Shown here: positions 48,177 through 58,402 of the stretch, in pieces
Layout: every line of letters starts with the position of its first letter
How positions within the stretch are numbered: position 1 is the stretch's first letter
NCBI GenBank assembly: GCA_030248295.1
Contig: JASANH010000838.1
Coordinates: 1,096,781 to 1,160,780 of the forward strand
DNA: 64,000 nucleotides
Direction: 5' to 3'
DNA from: Mesodorylaimus sp. YZB2_4
Taxonomy: Eukaryota; Nematoda; Enoplea; Dorylaimida; Dorylaimidae
Notes under the pieces: model-generated
What the model saw: the letters and a program-made list of their open reading frames with translations, nothing else
Databases searched by the model: none
Told to the model about the DNA's origin: nothing
Program-made: the position numbers and the translations under genes

Positions 48177-50781
48177 ATGAGGCGGTCAGGGCCTGCTATC
48201 CAACGAAGGCGTAGATTAGGTTCGAATCAGAATTCAAATCAAGAATCGATCGGAAACTACTTGCCACGCGACGAAATCCGCAGGTCTCCCGTCACGAATC
48301 GGGATTACACGACGGTTTCGTTGATTGAGGTGAGCTGACGTCTTTGGCCTGGGCATATGTTTTTGTGAAACGAGTGATTTATAGCAGAAAGTTTTGCTTT
48401 GGGCTAATATTGAAGCTGTGTATGGTTGATGCGGCATGAAAGTGATTGGAGGGGAGAAAATTGATCTAATGGACTAGGCCTACAGGACCATAGGCCTAGT
48501 CCTACGTAGGTCTAGCGAATCATGCAGTACACTGGTTGCCTAAATAAATGCATTCCTACATAAGTATGTACCGTAATTAGATATTGAGCGAAAAGCTAAA
48601 CGGCAACGACGCCATCTGTGAAATCATAAACTTCCCATCTGATAGGTAGAAAGTACAGGGCCTACCGTTATTCTGCTACCATTTCAACTTGACTGTAATT
48701 TCGGGACGCGTAGAAGAAAAAGAAACAGTGGTTATTCGGTTCTGCATCCTCTATCCCCTCACACATACAGGATGGGACCAATTGTGAACTTTGATCCCGC
48801 CACAGAATTTTGTGGGGCCATCTAACCCCTGCGAAAAGTGATAACCTATTTTTAAATGCTGCGCTGCGAAAAACATTTTCATAGGCCTCCGAGTAAGATA
48901 ATCATAGTTGGTTTCTGAAAAACCACCCGGCAGCTTCATTAGTTTAGGATGAGCATTCATAGACACTGTCGTAAGACAATATTTTCTAACGTTTTTCCAG
49001 TAGATTTCTGGCTTTAGGGTGTACTTAGCGAATAAACTGGTAAACTTTTAGGCTTGTTGAGGTTGTCTGGCATCTTGAAGTCCCTGGAGCTGGCTGTTGT
49101 TGCGGCAGCTGAAAAAGCTGAGGGTAACCGAGTTTGGCTATTTCACTTTACTATATAGTTTGTTATAGGCACCATCAGCTCCCATCGCCTCTGCTGCGCC
49201 TCCCTCGGAATCGCGTTTTTATTCGCAGTCAGAAGTGTCTCGCGGCTCATATCCGGATTTCTCCACCGCATCCGACACAGCATCCGTTTCACCGCCGAGC
49301 GAAATGCCTTGCGTTGAAAGAACGTCGGAATTTCGAACCGTGTGTAAAAGCTTGCAGATGAAAATAGTAAGTGCTCACTAAGACGCTGTTTTGTCCGAGG
49401 TAATTTGTTCATTTATTTCAGCAAGCAAACGGTTTTCACCAGCCAAAAACTGGAAAGGCAGCTTTGGAAGCAACGAAACAGTTCAACATGCTTGCTCGAA
49501 GGGTTGGTCACGACTTGAGCCAGACGTGCGCCAAATTGGAAAAGCTAGCCTTGTGTAAGTAATATGAGCCGTATATTGGAGGGGTCATTGAGTGTATACT
49601 AGTCGAGCAACTTGGTCCTTTATTCTTGAGATCATAATCTCTACTTTACGATAAGCTAGCTAGCTAACTTACCGTCTTGGAATTCTTGACCTATTTACTA
49701 GGAATGCTTGTCGACCGCTTCGAAGAACTTTTTACCATCGCTTTTGTTTCTTCAGTAGCGAAAAAGAAATCGCTATTTGATGATAGAATGGGCGAGTCCG
49801 ACGAGCTGACGCTGATCATCAAGCAAGATATTGCCAGTCTCAATCGACAGATCGCGCAGTTGCAAGAGGTACGACATCATGAGGCTCAATGACCTGTATC
49901 TTAAAATACGCTTGACTGACCTGCTTGATTTCAGGTCGCAGTGAACAGAGCGGGGGCGTCTAGCTTCGTAAAGAATGGAAATCAAAGCCAGCAGCATTCG
50001 AAATCGGTTGTGGTGTGCTTACAATCGAAGCTTGCCACAATGTCGAGCGAATTCAAGCAAGTATTGGAAGTGAGGACAGAAAATTTAAAGAATCAGCGTT
50101 CTCGACGAGAGAAGTTTGGACACAACCAATTGGTGCCATCAAGCATGCCGCCTTCTGCTTCGTCTGGACAGCGTGAGTAAATGTTGCTGTTTGATTTCAA
50201 AAAACGATATGAAGAAACGTATAGTTTTTGTTACAGTTGGTTCGGTGTTATTGAGCGACGAACACGCTAGCAATAACGGAAGCGTCGTTGTAGATATGAA
50301 TAACGTGCAGCAACAGTCCCGGCTTCAGCAGCAGTTGCAACTCATTGATGACCAGGTAAAGTTTCGACTTGCCCCTGACCCCTCCTGTTGCCCCTCCGAA
50401 TCCCCGCACAAGCGGTGGAATCCATTCTACATCCTATTTTCAGGACAGCTACGTTCGAAGCCGCACTGAAGCGATGGAAAACATTGAAAGCACGATCGTT
50501 GAATTGGGTCAGATCTTCAACCAGCTTGCTCATATGGTCCAAGAACAAGGCGAGATGGTACAAAGGTAAGTAGCCGGAGTCGTCATTGCGTCCCTAGAGT
50601 CAACATTGTGCGCATTTTCAGGATTGATGCCAACGTGGAAGACGCGGCCTTGAACGTTGAAGCGGCTCATATGGAATTGCTGAAGTACTTTCGCAGCATA
50701 TCGAATAATCGATGGCTAGCCTTGAAAGTGTTTGGCATTCTGATCGTTTTCTTCATCATCTTCATTGTTTTCCTTGTCTAA
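48177..50781 (+). CDS. Stx5: Syntaxin-5 (Golgi Qa-SNARE)
   Basis: Syntaxin-5 drives ER-Golgi and intra-Golgi vesicle fusion. Exons: 48177-48329, 49169-49366, 49422-49554, 49756-49868, 49935-50172, 50237-50355, 50444-50565, 50622-50781. The N-terminus has RRRRLGS, like the RKRYGS region of other syntaxin-5 proteins. The segment CVERTSEFRTVCKSLQ is the family hallmark before the Habc bundle (LARRVGHDLSQTCAKLEKLA, AKKKSLFDDRMGE, LNRQIAQLQE). VLEVRTENLKNQRSRREKF precedes the SNARE motif, which runs QLQLIDDQDSYVRSRTEAM through GQIFNQLAHMVQEQ (central Gln) to DANVEDAALNVEAAH. A C-terminal membrane anchor (VFGILIVFFIIFIVFLV) ends the protein. The 839-nt first intron is unusually long for this window. 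Confidence 0.95.
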
Positions 50782-51557
50782 TAATGGAAAGATGTGCCCT
50801 GTTTCGAGTGACAGCGGGACCTGATTTTCTTCTGCCTACAGTACCGGTTGCTGTCGGGTTGATGGCTGGTGAATCGCTCTACAATGCTATTTGTGTCTCG
50901 TATGTGCTTTTCCATTTCACCATTGTGTACGCATTATGCTGCGGGCGGTCTGAAAAAAGAGGTCTATGCCATTGGAACCGCGTACGAGTAACACATTGGT
51001 ATGTAATCTAAATTGCATTTAACTCAGTGTACGTACTGCGTCTTTATATTGTACAGAGGAATCGGGATAAGTACAGTAGTTATATCTATGAAGGCATTGC
51101 ACCAGGGAGAACGCTTGGTTGCGCGGCCCCGGGCTGGTGACGGCAAACAAGCTACAGGGGTGACGCGTGGTAAGCTTTGGCGTCTTGCGGGTAGTGCCAT
51201 TGCGTTGGTCCCATAGTGTCTGACCACAGTTTCGGCTCGCCTACAAGCAGCAAGGTTGTCGCTGCCTTTTTACGCCTGGGTCGGGGTAAAGTTATACTTG
51301 GAACTGTCCAGGAGCTGAGTTGATACTCTAACACCTGTCGGAGGTGTCTCCGTTGTTGCTCGATATAGTCGGGACTCTAATGATGGCACAAGATGGCCTC
51401 ACTGGAGAACCCCGCGCAAGCTTATGCGCACCAAGGCAAAACAGCCACCCAGCCTATAAAAACTTACGCAAAGATCTATCGCGTGGTAACAACGAGTTCA
51501 TTGATGATACAACTCGAAAATATGCACATAACATAACATTTAGTATGAGAGGTCATC
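50782..51557. other. Convergent 3' flanks of syntaxin-5 and the Gly/Lys-rich secreted gene
   Basis: About 780 bp. No ORF with homology or splice logic. Contains both 3' UTRs. Confidence 0.4.
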
Positions 51558-52079
51558 TTAGTCATTGTCCACGTCAACATCGACTGCTTCACCGCCGCCA
51601 CCGAAATTGGCATTAGCTCCAGCACTGCCACCGCCGCCTCCGAACAATCCTCCAAATATTTTTCCACCTATTGACATGACAGTGGGTAGGGCGCTGCTGA
51701 TCACACTGCCCGCTTTTTCCACAATATTCATAACAGTGGAGAGACTGAACCCACTGTCCTTCCCTTTGCCTTTGTCCTTGCCCTTGTCCTTATCCTTGCC
51801 CTTGCCATTCGAAGAATGACTGGATGAGTGCTTTCTCAAAAATTCCTTGGCCGCCTCTTGGTCGCCGTCAAGTATGGCTCGGACTTCGGGACTGAGGGGC
51901 AGTGAGCGTCGACCAGGATGCTGACTCGCCTGTTCAGCAGCCGCCCACAAGGCCACAAGTCGAAGAGCAGTGGGGTTCAGGTCATCGTCTTCACTCGGAA
52001 GTTTAGGAACGGAGTCTGACGATCCGCTAATCGCGACTAGTGCAAATAAGACGCAGACCGATAGATTTAGTGCGAGCAT
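51558..52079 (-). CDS. Secreted Gly/Lys-rich protein of unknown family (173 residues)
   Basis: Single exon. MLALNLSVCVLFALVAIS is a signal peptide. The mature protein has an acidic head (LPSEDDDLNP), a helical segment (TALRLVALWAAAEQ), then a Lys/Asp/Gly repeat made of KDKGKDKGKGKD units. A hydrophobic, amphipathic-looking stretch (STVMNIVEKAGSVISS, IGGKIFGGLFGGGGG) and an acidic end (DVDVDND) follow. No known domain. The alternating basic repeat and the glycine-rich hydrophobic stretch recall host-defence or structural secreted proteins, but that is only a resemblance. A TATA box at 52128-52138 lies at good spacing. Confidence 0.7.
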   Translation of the reverse strand: MLALNLSVCVLFALVAISGSSDSVPKLPSEDDDLNPTALRLVALWAAAEQASQHPGRRSLPLSPEVRAILDGDQEAAKEFLRKHSSSHSSNGKGKDKDKGKDKGKGKDSGFSLSTVMNIVEKAGSVISSALPTVMSIGGKIFGGLFGGGGGSAGANANFGGGGEAVDVDVDND

Positions 52080-52127
52080 GGCAGCTGGGAGGAAACACTT
52101 GCTATAATCCTAAACAGTAAGTCGGAC

Positions 52128-52138
52128 GCTGCTTTATA
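52128..52138 (-). promoter_or_regulatory. TATA box, TATAAAGCAGC, of the Gly/Lys-rich gene
   Basis: The minus strand reads TATAAAGCAGC, with its 5' end 59 bp upstream of the ATG. It is the same 11-mer as at 35169-35179. Confidence 0.6.
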
Positions 52139-52536
52139 CTGGCTAGTGACGCGTAAGTTTTGCAAGTCTAATTGTGACAGACGGATGTCCAAGTCGATGA
52201 TTGCACAGGTGGAATCCGTAATGACAACTAATTCGGGAATGATAGATATTCAAATAAAGGGGACGGTCAGCGTGGGATAGTCATTAGGGCAGAAGTTAAG
52301 TAAATACATGCAAGCCATCAACAGAAACATGGAGTTGGAATGCTAGAAGAGAAAGGCACAGAAATTTATCAACCGAAATACGATGCATAGACCTGCAGCA
52401 GAGCGAGAGGAGTTGAAGCTAAGCGATTTCAACGCTAAGGATCATGAACGATGTGCTGTGATATTGCTCCCACACAACAGCGAGCAAAACCATCACATTG
52501 CCGTAGAAACCCACTTGCAGTTAGTTTTTTTATTTA

Positions 52537-53016
52537 AATTTTTGTGGATTGGTCCCGTGCCGCCCCAGTTCCCCCACGGGACTTCCAACCCGTTTTTCCG
52601 ATAGCCGGCCAGCAGTCATGACATCATAAGCGAGGCCGTGAGGTGACCAGCTCTCACGGCACCTTCCGTCTGTGTGTCTCCACTAGGAGCACCTCCAAAC
52701 AAGGGCATCCTGACCCAGCACTAGTATCCCAGGATGATAGTGGGCGAGAAGGGCGAGACCTTCCCGACTAGTGTTCGGGAACGAATTTCTTGATTCTCTA
52801 CTCGTTCGGCGTCCGCCACATGACGGTACCGACTGAGTCGCCCAATGCCAGGTGTGCTACGGACTTACTTAACTGCCGTCGAAGACCGGTTCTCACTCTG
52901 AGAACACTCTTACTAAACTACAGTCCCCAGCCGGAACAGAACTGCGGCCTCCCGGTCAGGGTTGCTGGCCCAAGCAATGGCGACCAGCGCCTTAACCAAC
53001 TGAGCCACCGCGGCTC
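52537..53016 (-). repeat. tRNA-derived SINE-like element, fullest copy
   Basis: Read on the minus strand, the head is GAGCCGCGGTGGCTCAGTTG, then GTTAAGGCGCTGG. TGGCTCAGTTGG matches the pol III A box, and AGTTCTGTTCCGG some 60 bp later is a weak B box. The body of about 400 bp matches the copy at 37862-38225 in several blocks. A related but more diverged stretch lies at about 55640-56040. Confidence 0.65.
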
Positions 53017-53182
53017 TTACTTGCGGTTTGTTGACGATGGCTCCAAGATATGATCGAACTGTTGGCAATGTAGTTTCCACGATTGCACGGGACGTTTTTT
53101 CCTACTGCTAGGTGGCTATGGCTTATGCACTTTACGCGGACCTCATGCAGTTCATCTTTGCCAGAGTGGAATTTATAACCTG

Positions 53183-53276
53183 CTCAGATTTACGATCTTT
53201 CGAAATGGTGGTCTTGAAACAGACGTTTTCCATTAGACTTTTGCACTTGGCCAAACATACGTCCATTATGAAAAAG
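53183..53276. repeat. Duplicated segment, copy 1 (partner 54251-54349)
   Basis: Shares ACAGACGTTTTCCATTAG and TTGGCCAAACAT, then ACGTCCATT(A/G)TGAAAAAG, with 54251-54349. No coding meaning recognised. Confidence 0.65.
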
Positions 53277-53544
53277 GTAAAGCACTTACACGATGCATTA
53301 ATTTGAGTCATAGTGCACGTTACGTTGACATAAAATCGCGCTGGCACAAGTTGAATTCGCGTTATTTACTGCACAGGACACATTAATTGTTTCGGCAACT
53401 TCAAAATTTCTCCATAAGTGAAAAATAACTTTGAATGTACTGTATTGTCGAAAAAGCATAAATATTTGCACTTTTATCCAATCACTGTAGTTTTTACATT
53501 CTGCAAGAGGGAAATCATCACTTTGCGCCTCTAATCGCAGCGAT

Positions 53545-53775
53545 ATGATGGCTATAGGTGTATTGCTTTTGTCTAGTATCGTGTTCCAAGCCACAGTTTA
53601 TTCTTCGCCTCCCTGCGACTGCAATCGTCTAGGCGAAATGATGGGGAGAAATTGTGGTCCGATCGGACATAAAAACGGTCTCTGTTCAGGTGCTTCAACC
53701 TGGTACATGATCTGCGGGTGCTGGGATCTCGACAGGCAGAAGCCGGTGGCATTGCTGCCATTTTTCGTACAATGA
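53545..53775 (+). CDS. Candidate secreted Cys-rich peptide (76 residues)
   Basis: Single exon. MMAIGVLLLSSIVFQATVYS is a signal peptide. The short mature part has six Cys in the arrangement CDCNR, NCGPIGHKNGLC and MICGC, followed by a hydrophobic tail. The pattern could make three disulphides. I recognise no family. It could be a small secreted defence or signalling peptide, or a chance ORF; the signal peptide and even cysteine count favour a real gene. Confidence 0.45.
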   Translation: MMAIGVLLLSSIVFQATVYSSPPCDCNRLGEMMGRNCGPIGHKNGLCSGASTWYMICGCWDLDRQKPVALLPFFVQ

Positions 53776-54250
53776 CAGCAGTATCAAAACAAAAATATCT
53801 GGAAAAGAGGAAGAAAATTTCAAGCAGATCATTAAATGATAAGGCATAGTGTGCTTGATGTGCTCTATAAACATGAGCAGCTCATTGTCAGACCCTGACA
53901 GATGCCCACAAAACATTAGAAATTACTGCGCAATACAAATTACCATGCATCAGACGTCAGTCATTTGAAGGTCCGACACCTTTACCACTCCCGTCTCACT
54001 GCACCCTAGTCTAACTGTATGAACACTATGTAGTAACTTTGAAATCAGAGTTGCAGCTCGACATATCGAACAGCGGCTGCCAACTCTTGAAATATGGACT
54101 TCAGTGAGGTTTTTCGAGCTGAAGCATAATAATACAAGAATATAGCACTTTGCTGCTCGTGCACTGTCTTCTCCCACTTGGTAACGGAATCTCGATGACT
54201 TTACTCGAGGCTGCGTGCTTAGCACGAGTACAACCCGAGAATTTAAACCC

Positions 54251-54349
54251 GTTCAGATTTATGATTTGCTGAGGTGGCGTCTCAGAAACAGACGTTTTCC
54301 ATTAGTCTGTTTTATATTTGGCCAAACATGTACGTCCATTGTGAAAAAG
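54251..54349. repeat. Duplicated segment, copy 2
   Basis: Diverged copy of 53183-53276, same orientation, lying just past the 3' end of the GST gene. Confidence 0.65.
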
Positions 54350-54432
54350 ATCAGCGGTTGCCAGAAATATAATTCCAAGCATTCGGTTACGACCACCTAC
54401 AGAGTGTCCAACTACAAATCACATTGACTCGC

Positions 54433-55339
54433 TCATAGTGGATAGTCCGGGGGACGCGCCTCGATACGTGTCTTGATGCTTGGTATCTCGTGAACACGTC
54501 GACAATGGGCAACCAGAGTTGGGTACTTTGCAACCAATTCTTTTTTCTCCATTGCCGTCTCGAGACGGTCAATAAGTTCGGCCACGTACAAATCAGCCCA
54601 GTGTAACTCAAATGTGCAATGCAATGCAAATGTGCAAAAAAATTGCAATGATTGTATCTTCTCAAAAAGGCTATCTTTACGTTTTGGCCACAAAACCAAG
54701 TCTTGCGGTCAAGCATCGTTTCGAGATGATTGAATAATGGAATGAAGCCATTATTTTCAAGGTCTGACCAGGCCTCTTTCTTAAATTTAGAAACTGGGCT
54801 GATTGAATTATAGCGGCTTCGCCAAATGGAGCAAAAAGTGACTCACTGCTTTGGCTTGGTCACCACTGCGGCAAGCAAATACCCAGGGACGAATATAGGG
54901 ACGGTATAGGTCCTCTATGGCACCTGCAATCTGATCCCCCTGAGCATTCTCCAAGTCGTCATTGCTTAGCAGTCCTGTTAAACAAAGAAATGTGAATAAA
55001 GGTTACAGGAAATACTACGACAAAGGCAATAATGGCAAGGCAGCTTACCGAACCTGGATGCCAAATATCTTCCAATAGCCAGAGATTGGCTCAGCTTAAT
55101 ACCGTTTTCCAATTCTAGCACAGGGACAACGCCCATGGGCATCACTACAAGAATGAATTTGAGTAATTAAAGATGTAACGACTTGACTTCACCAGGAGCT
55201 CACACTGCTTTGCTGAGTCCCATTTGTCCCAGTCGATTGTGATTTCTTCGTACGGCACATTGGCATATGCTAGGATATATCGAATGAATTCACATCGCCC
55301 ACGAGCTGGGAAATAGTACAGCTTGTACTTCGTAGCCAT
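54433..55339 (-). CDS. Sigma-class glutathione S-transferase
   Basis: A cytosolic enzyme conjugating glutathione to electrophiles or acting as a prostaglandin-D-synthase-like isomerase. Five exons (55339-55204, 55144-55049, 54974-54847, 54779-54681, 54606-54433) join in phase to 210 residues, normal for the class. The N-terminal thioredoxin fold has YKLYYFPARGRCEFIRYILA with the catalytic Tyr (YYFPARG). The cis-Pro loop is MGVVPVLELENG, followed by LSQSLAIGRYLASRFG with the glutathione-binding Gln-Ser. The C-terminal helical domain ends HWADLYVAELIDRL and PSIKTRIEARPPDYPL. All key residues are present. A decayed copy of exon 1 is found at 57926-58095. Confidence 0.92.
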
Positions 55340-56238
55340 TTACAGCTCATGATAATAACAGTTTGGCAAAAGGGTAGGAAGACGAAAACTGGCCACTGCG
55401 AGTTTCCATCCATGTTTACCACTTCTTATCACACTGTCAGTACTGAGAGGCATCAAGTCGCTGATTGGAAGGCTCTGTGTATCCGTATACGAGACAACAT
55501 CTCGCGGTAAGGCATGAGTGAATGGTGTTCTCCAACTGGAGAGGCATAATTACAATTCCACACTAAAAGACGACTGATTTTGGAAAATTCTCACCTCACC
55601 ATCAGTTTAGTAAGCCCGTTCTGATTCAGAGAGTGGGAACCAGTCTTCCAATGTAATCCGGTAAGTCTGTCGCTGGCCTTGCGGGCTGCGGGAGACTCAT
55701 CTAGTGCCGCCAGGATGCGGGAGCCGAACGAGCAGAGAATCAGGAAATTGGCCCTCGAACACCAGTCGGGAAGCAGTCATATTGCGGTAAAGGAGGTCAT
55801 GAAAGGACCAACTCACATGTCAGCTCCCAAATGGCGTCTCCACTAGGAGCTCACCGCTAACAGGTCGCGTGTTGCTTGCCATGCTGGCACGTGCCAGTAC
55901 AGGCATCCTCAGATCATCACACTGGCAAGAAGGGACAAAAAACCCACTGGTGTTCGAGGGCAGTTTGTTAATGCTACTCCGTTAGCGTTCCCTAGCCCAC
56001 GGTGCAGGATGAGTCGCCCGCAGCCAAATGTGAATGGCCAGCGGCTGACTTACAGTACATACTTACGGTAACGCTAAGGGACAGCACAAACTCGATCACT
56101 TTTCGTAAAAAAACATTAGCCCATTAATGGCACGAACTTAAACTACTCCATCGAACACGAAATCTCTAGCACTGTTACTACATCGAGTTCCTCGATAGAT
56201 CATCACACCACACCAATCATCGATCACTAACCACTCTT
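55340..56238. other. Intergenic region with a diverged repeat
   Basis: Contains the GST promoter and, at about 55640-56040, sequence related to the SINE-like family of 52537-53016 (TCTCCACTAGGAGC, GAGAATCAGGAA). No coding feature. Confidence 0.4.
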
Positions 56239-56889
56239 CTAGCCTTTGATCGCCGAGCTCTTCATTTCGCGCGAAGCTTCCGCACGTTGTTGTGTCGCCG
56301 AGAGCAGGGCTAGCAGGTTGCGCACGCGATTGTGGGCCTCTTGCCGAAAGACGGTCCGACGGAACTCGTGCATTTCTTGGTCGTAGCGAGCCAGGTCCTG
56401 TTTGGCACGTTCCCTGAAAAGATGACACCCTTAGCCCTTAGCGAGTGAGGGGCCAAGGCGCGATCTTACTTGAATGGGGCTTTCTTCTCCTCCGACATGG
56501 CCCTCCAAATCTTGGCGATCTCTTGCACTCGCTCCGTATCGGCCCAGTTCGGGCACCGCTGCTGAATCGTGGGGCGCATATGCGAGACGAACCAAATAAA
56601 AGATGGACGGCAGCGTTTGGGCGGCGTCAACTGAAACGGCACGGCCTGAAACAGTCGTCAGTCTCAGGACCAAGTGAAGCCACTCACCACGAGCCAAGTC
56701 AGGTTGTATTTGGTCCGATAGTAATATTTCGGTGGTCGACCCTGACCATTGTACGCCGCGACCCACTAAGCCTTGACCTTCTTGTACCGCTCGAGGTTTC
56801 CCTTGAACATGTCGACGTACGGCTGCTTTTCTTGATCGCTCATGACGCGCCACGCTTGGCCCATCGCGCGAGTGATGCACTGCCACATC
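56239..56889 (-). pseudogene. Two-HMG-box protein, disrupted
   Basis: Segments 56889-56688, 56645-56471 and 56413-56239 carry plausible splice signals. The first encodes the C-terminal half of an HMG box (AWRVMSDQEKQPYVDMFKGN, then LERYKKVKA), then an in-frame TAG at 56766-56768. The frame continues after it with AYNGQGRPPKYYYRTKY. The second box is nearly whole: PPKRCRPSFIWFVSHMRP, EIAKIWRAMSEEKKAPFKER, then ARYDQEMHEFRRTVF. A basic helical tail ends at SSAIKG. The tandem-box layout recalls mitochondrial TFAM or an HMGB protein. The N-terminal half of box 1 is missing upstream. The internal stop plus the missing exon indicate a pseudogene or a degraded duplicate; a base error in the TAG cannot be excluded. 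Confidence 0.65.
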
Positions 56890-57925
56890 CTAAAACAAGG
56901 GTGGTTTGAGTGCTCGCACGTTCCAGCAGCAAAGCACTCGCCTCGTATTCAGTAGTCGAGAGAATCGAGCGTAGTTGGATTGGCAAAAGAAGATGTATGC
57001 ATCCTTTACAAGCTTCGGGCCCGCTCGTTCTCACTGCTCCTGCAGAAGTCCTGAAGTCCTGCAGGGTGGGGTTGTCGATCCCAGCGTCGTTCTGTAAGGG
57101 CTTGGGCCCGACCCAAAACAAGAGACCAATATCCACAAGTGCGTTTACTGAAAGCAGCCACACACCAACGAGCACAACCAGACACTGGCAGGGGCACAAT
57201 AACAGGAAACAGACAGGCCGCACCCTCGACCCAGACAGTTGGGGACCAAGTAGAGACCAGGCGCATATCCTGCTGCACTTGGAGGTCAACCCACCTCTAG
57301 GTTCAGGCCATTAGCATGGATCCCAAGGGTAAACTAGGGTTTCAGGTAGGGCAACCAAGCATCACTGTACCTGAGCATCAGGCCCGAGCATCATTGGCGC
57401 CTCGCTACACAGCGGTTACCGTATTCCAATCGTATCCAACCCGTTACAGTTCGTTTCCGCAGCGAGCCAAACTTCGAACCAGCCGCACCGCCCGAAAGAT
57501 CTGATTCAAATGGCCTTCAGTGCACCGCCCGAAAGATCTGATTCAAATGGCCTTCAGTGCACAAAGACACGACATGCTGGTTGGGTTATGGTAGTTTAAA
57601 GCCTGGGAAGTACCTGCAAAAAATTATCAGCGGGAGTTCGAATCCAAGCTGCGTTTGCTTGCACTACTACCTCAGATGGCTGCTTGGCCAGGCTTGTTGT
57701 CCATGTTGATGTACTGCTTTTTTCCACATCACTTTCCAGCGAATCACGGGCAATTGTTCACCGGGCCATTGTTCGATGAGTCGCTTTGTGAGGCTCCTAG
57801 TTCGAGAATAAGAGAGAATAGAATTAAAAAGAAGAAGAAGAAGAGAAAGAATTTAGAATTTAAAATTGCCGACAGAAAACCCAGATCATTTCAATTAATA
57901 AAGAAGCAGCTAATGAAGATGTAGC
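56890..57925. other. Intergenic region with a small tandem duplication
   Basis: No gene. Contains the 37-bp duplication listed separately. A GAGTTCGAATCC B-box-like motif near 57627, preceded by TTGGGTTATGG, could be a worn tRNA-derived repeat. Confidence 0.35.
57485..57562. repeat. Tandem duplication of 37 bp
   Basis: The unit starting GCACCGCCCGAAAGATCTGA occurs twice back to back (57485-57521, 57522-57558) with no differences, so it is recent. Confidence 0.85.
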
Positions 57926-58095
57926 AACTTGAAACTATACCAAGAACTCACGTCGCTTTGCGCCCTTGCAGAAGGTTTTTTATTCTAGTCCGCTGTGACT
58001 TTTCCGCAAGGCACAAGGACATTCGCGGGGGTTCATTTAAAAAATTTTGTCGCAACGAGCTGGAAAATAGTTCAACTTGCATTTCGTTGGCCTAT
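57926..58095 (-). pseudogene. Relic of sigma-GST exon 1
   Basis: Minus-strand translation gives KLNYFPARCDKIF, a stop, then NPRECPCALRKSHSG, another stop, and KGAKR followed by GTGAGT. This parallels YKLYYFPARGRCEF to SAKQ plus GTGAGC of the intact GST at 55339-55204. Two stops and several substitutions show it is dead. No companion exons were found. Confidence 0.7.
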
Positions 58096-58402
58096 ACTGT
58101 ATTGGATGCGGTGACACTTGCAGCTACTTGCAAAAATGACCTGTACATGGATAACTGCATACTGTGCTGTACATGTGTGTACTCGACCTTGTTGTTAATT
58201 TTCCGACGAGACAGTCCACTTGCTCATACGCTTGTGCTAACACTTGCAACGATCCAGAAAATCTGTATCAACAAATGCGGTGCAAGATCGGAAATGGCTT
58301 AGCATTGACTCGCAATCTAGTCAGCTGTTATACCTGTTATGACACAATGTAACTTCCGTTTATGTTAAGACTCGACTACACAAACTATAGCACATATTAT
58401 AT
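58096..58402. other. 3' flank of the Cys-loop protein gene
   Basis: No coding signal on either strand. Importantly, no exon resembling the four channel transmembrane helices follows the ligand-binding-domain gene here. Confidence 0.5.

Noticed and set aside
57655-57924. ORF with a Lys run (KKKKKKRK)
   Set aside because: The Lys run comes from an AAG-rich low-complexity stretch; there is no homology, and the GST relic on the other strand follows directly.
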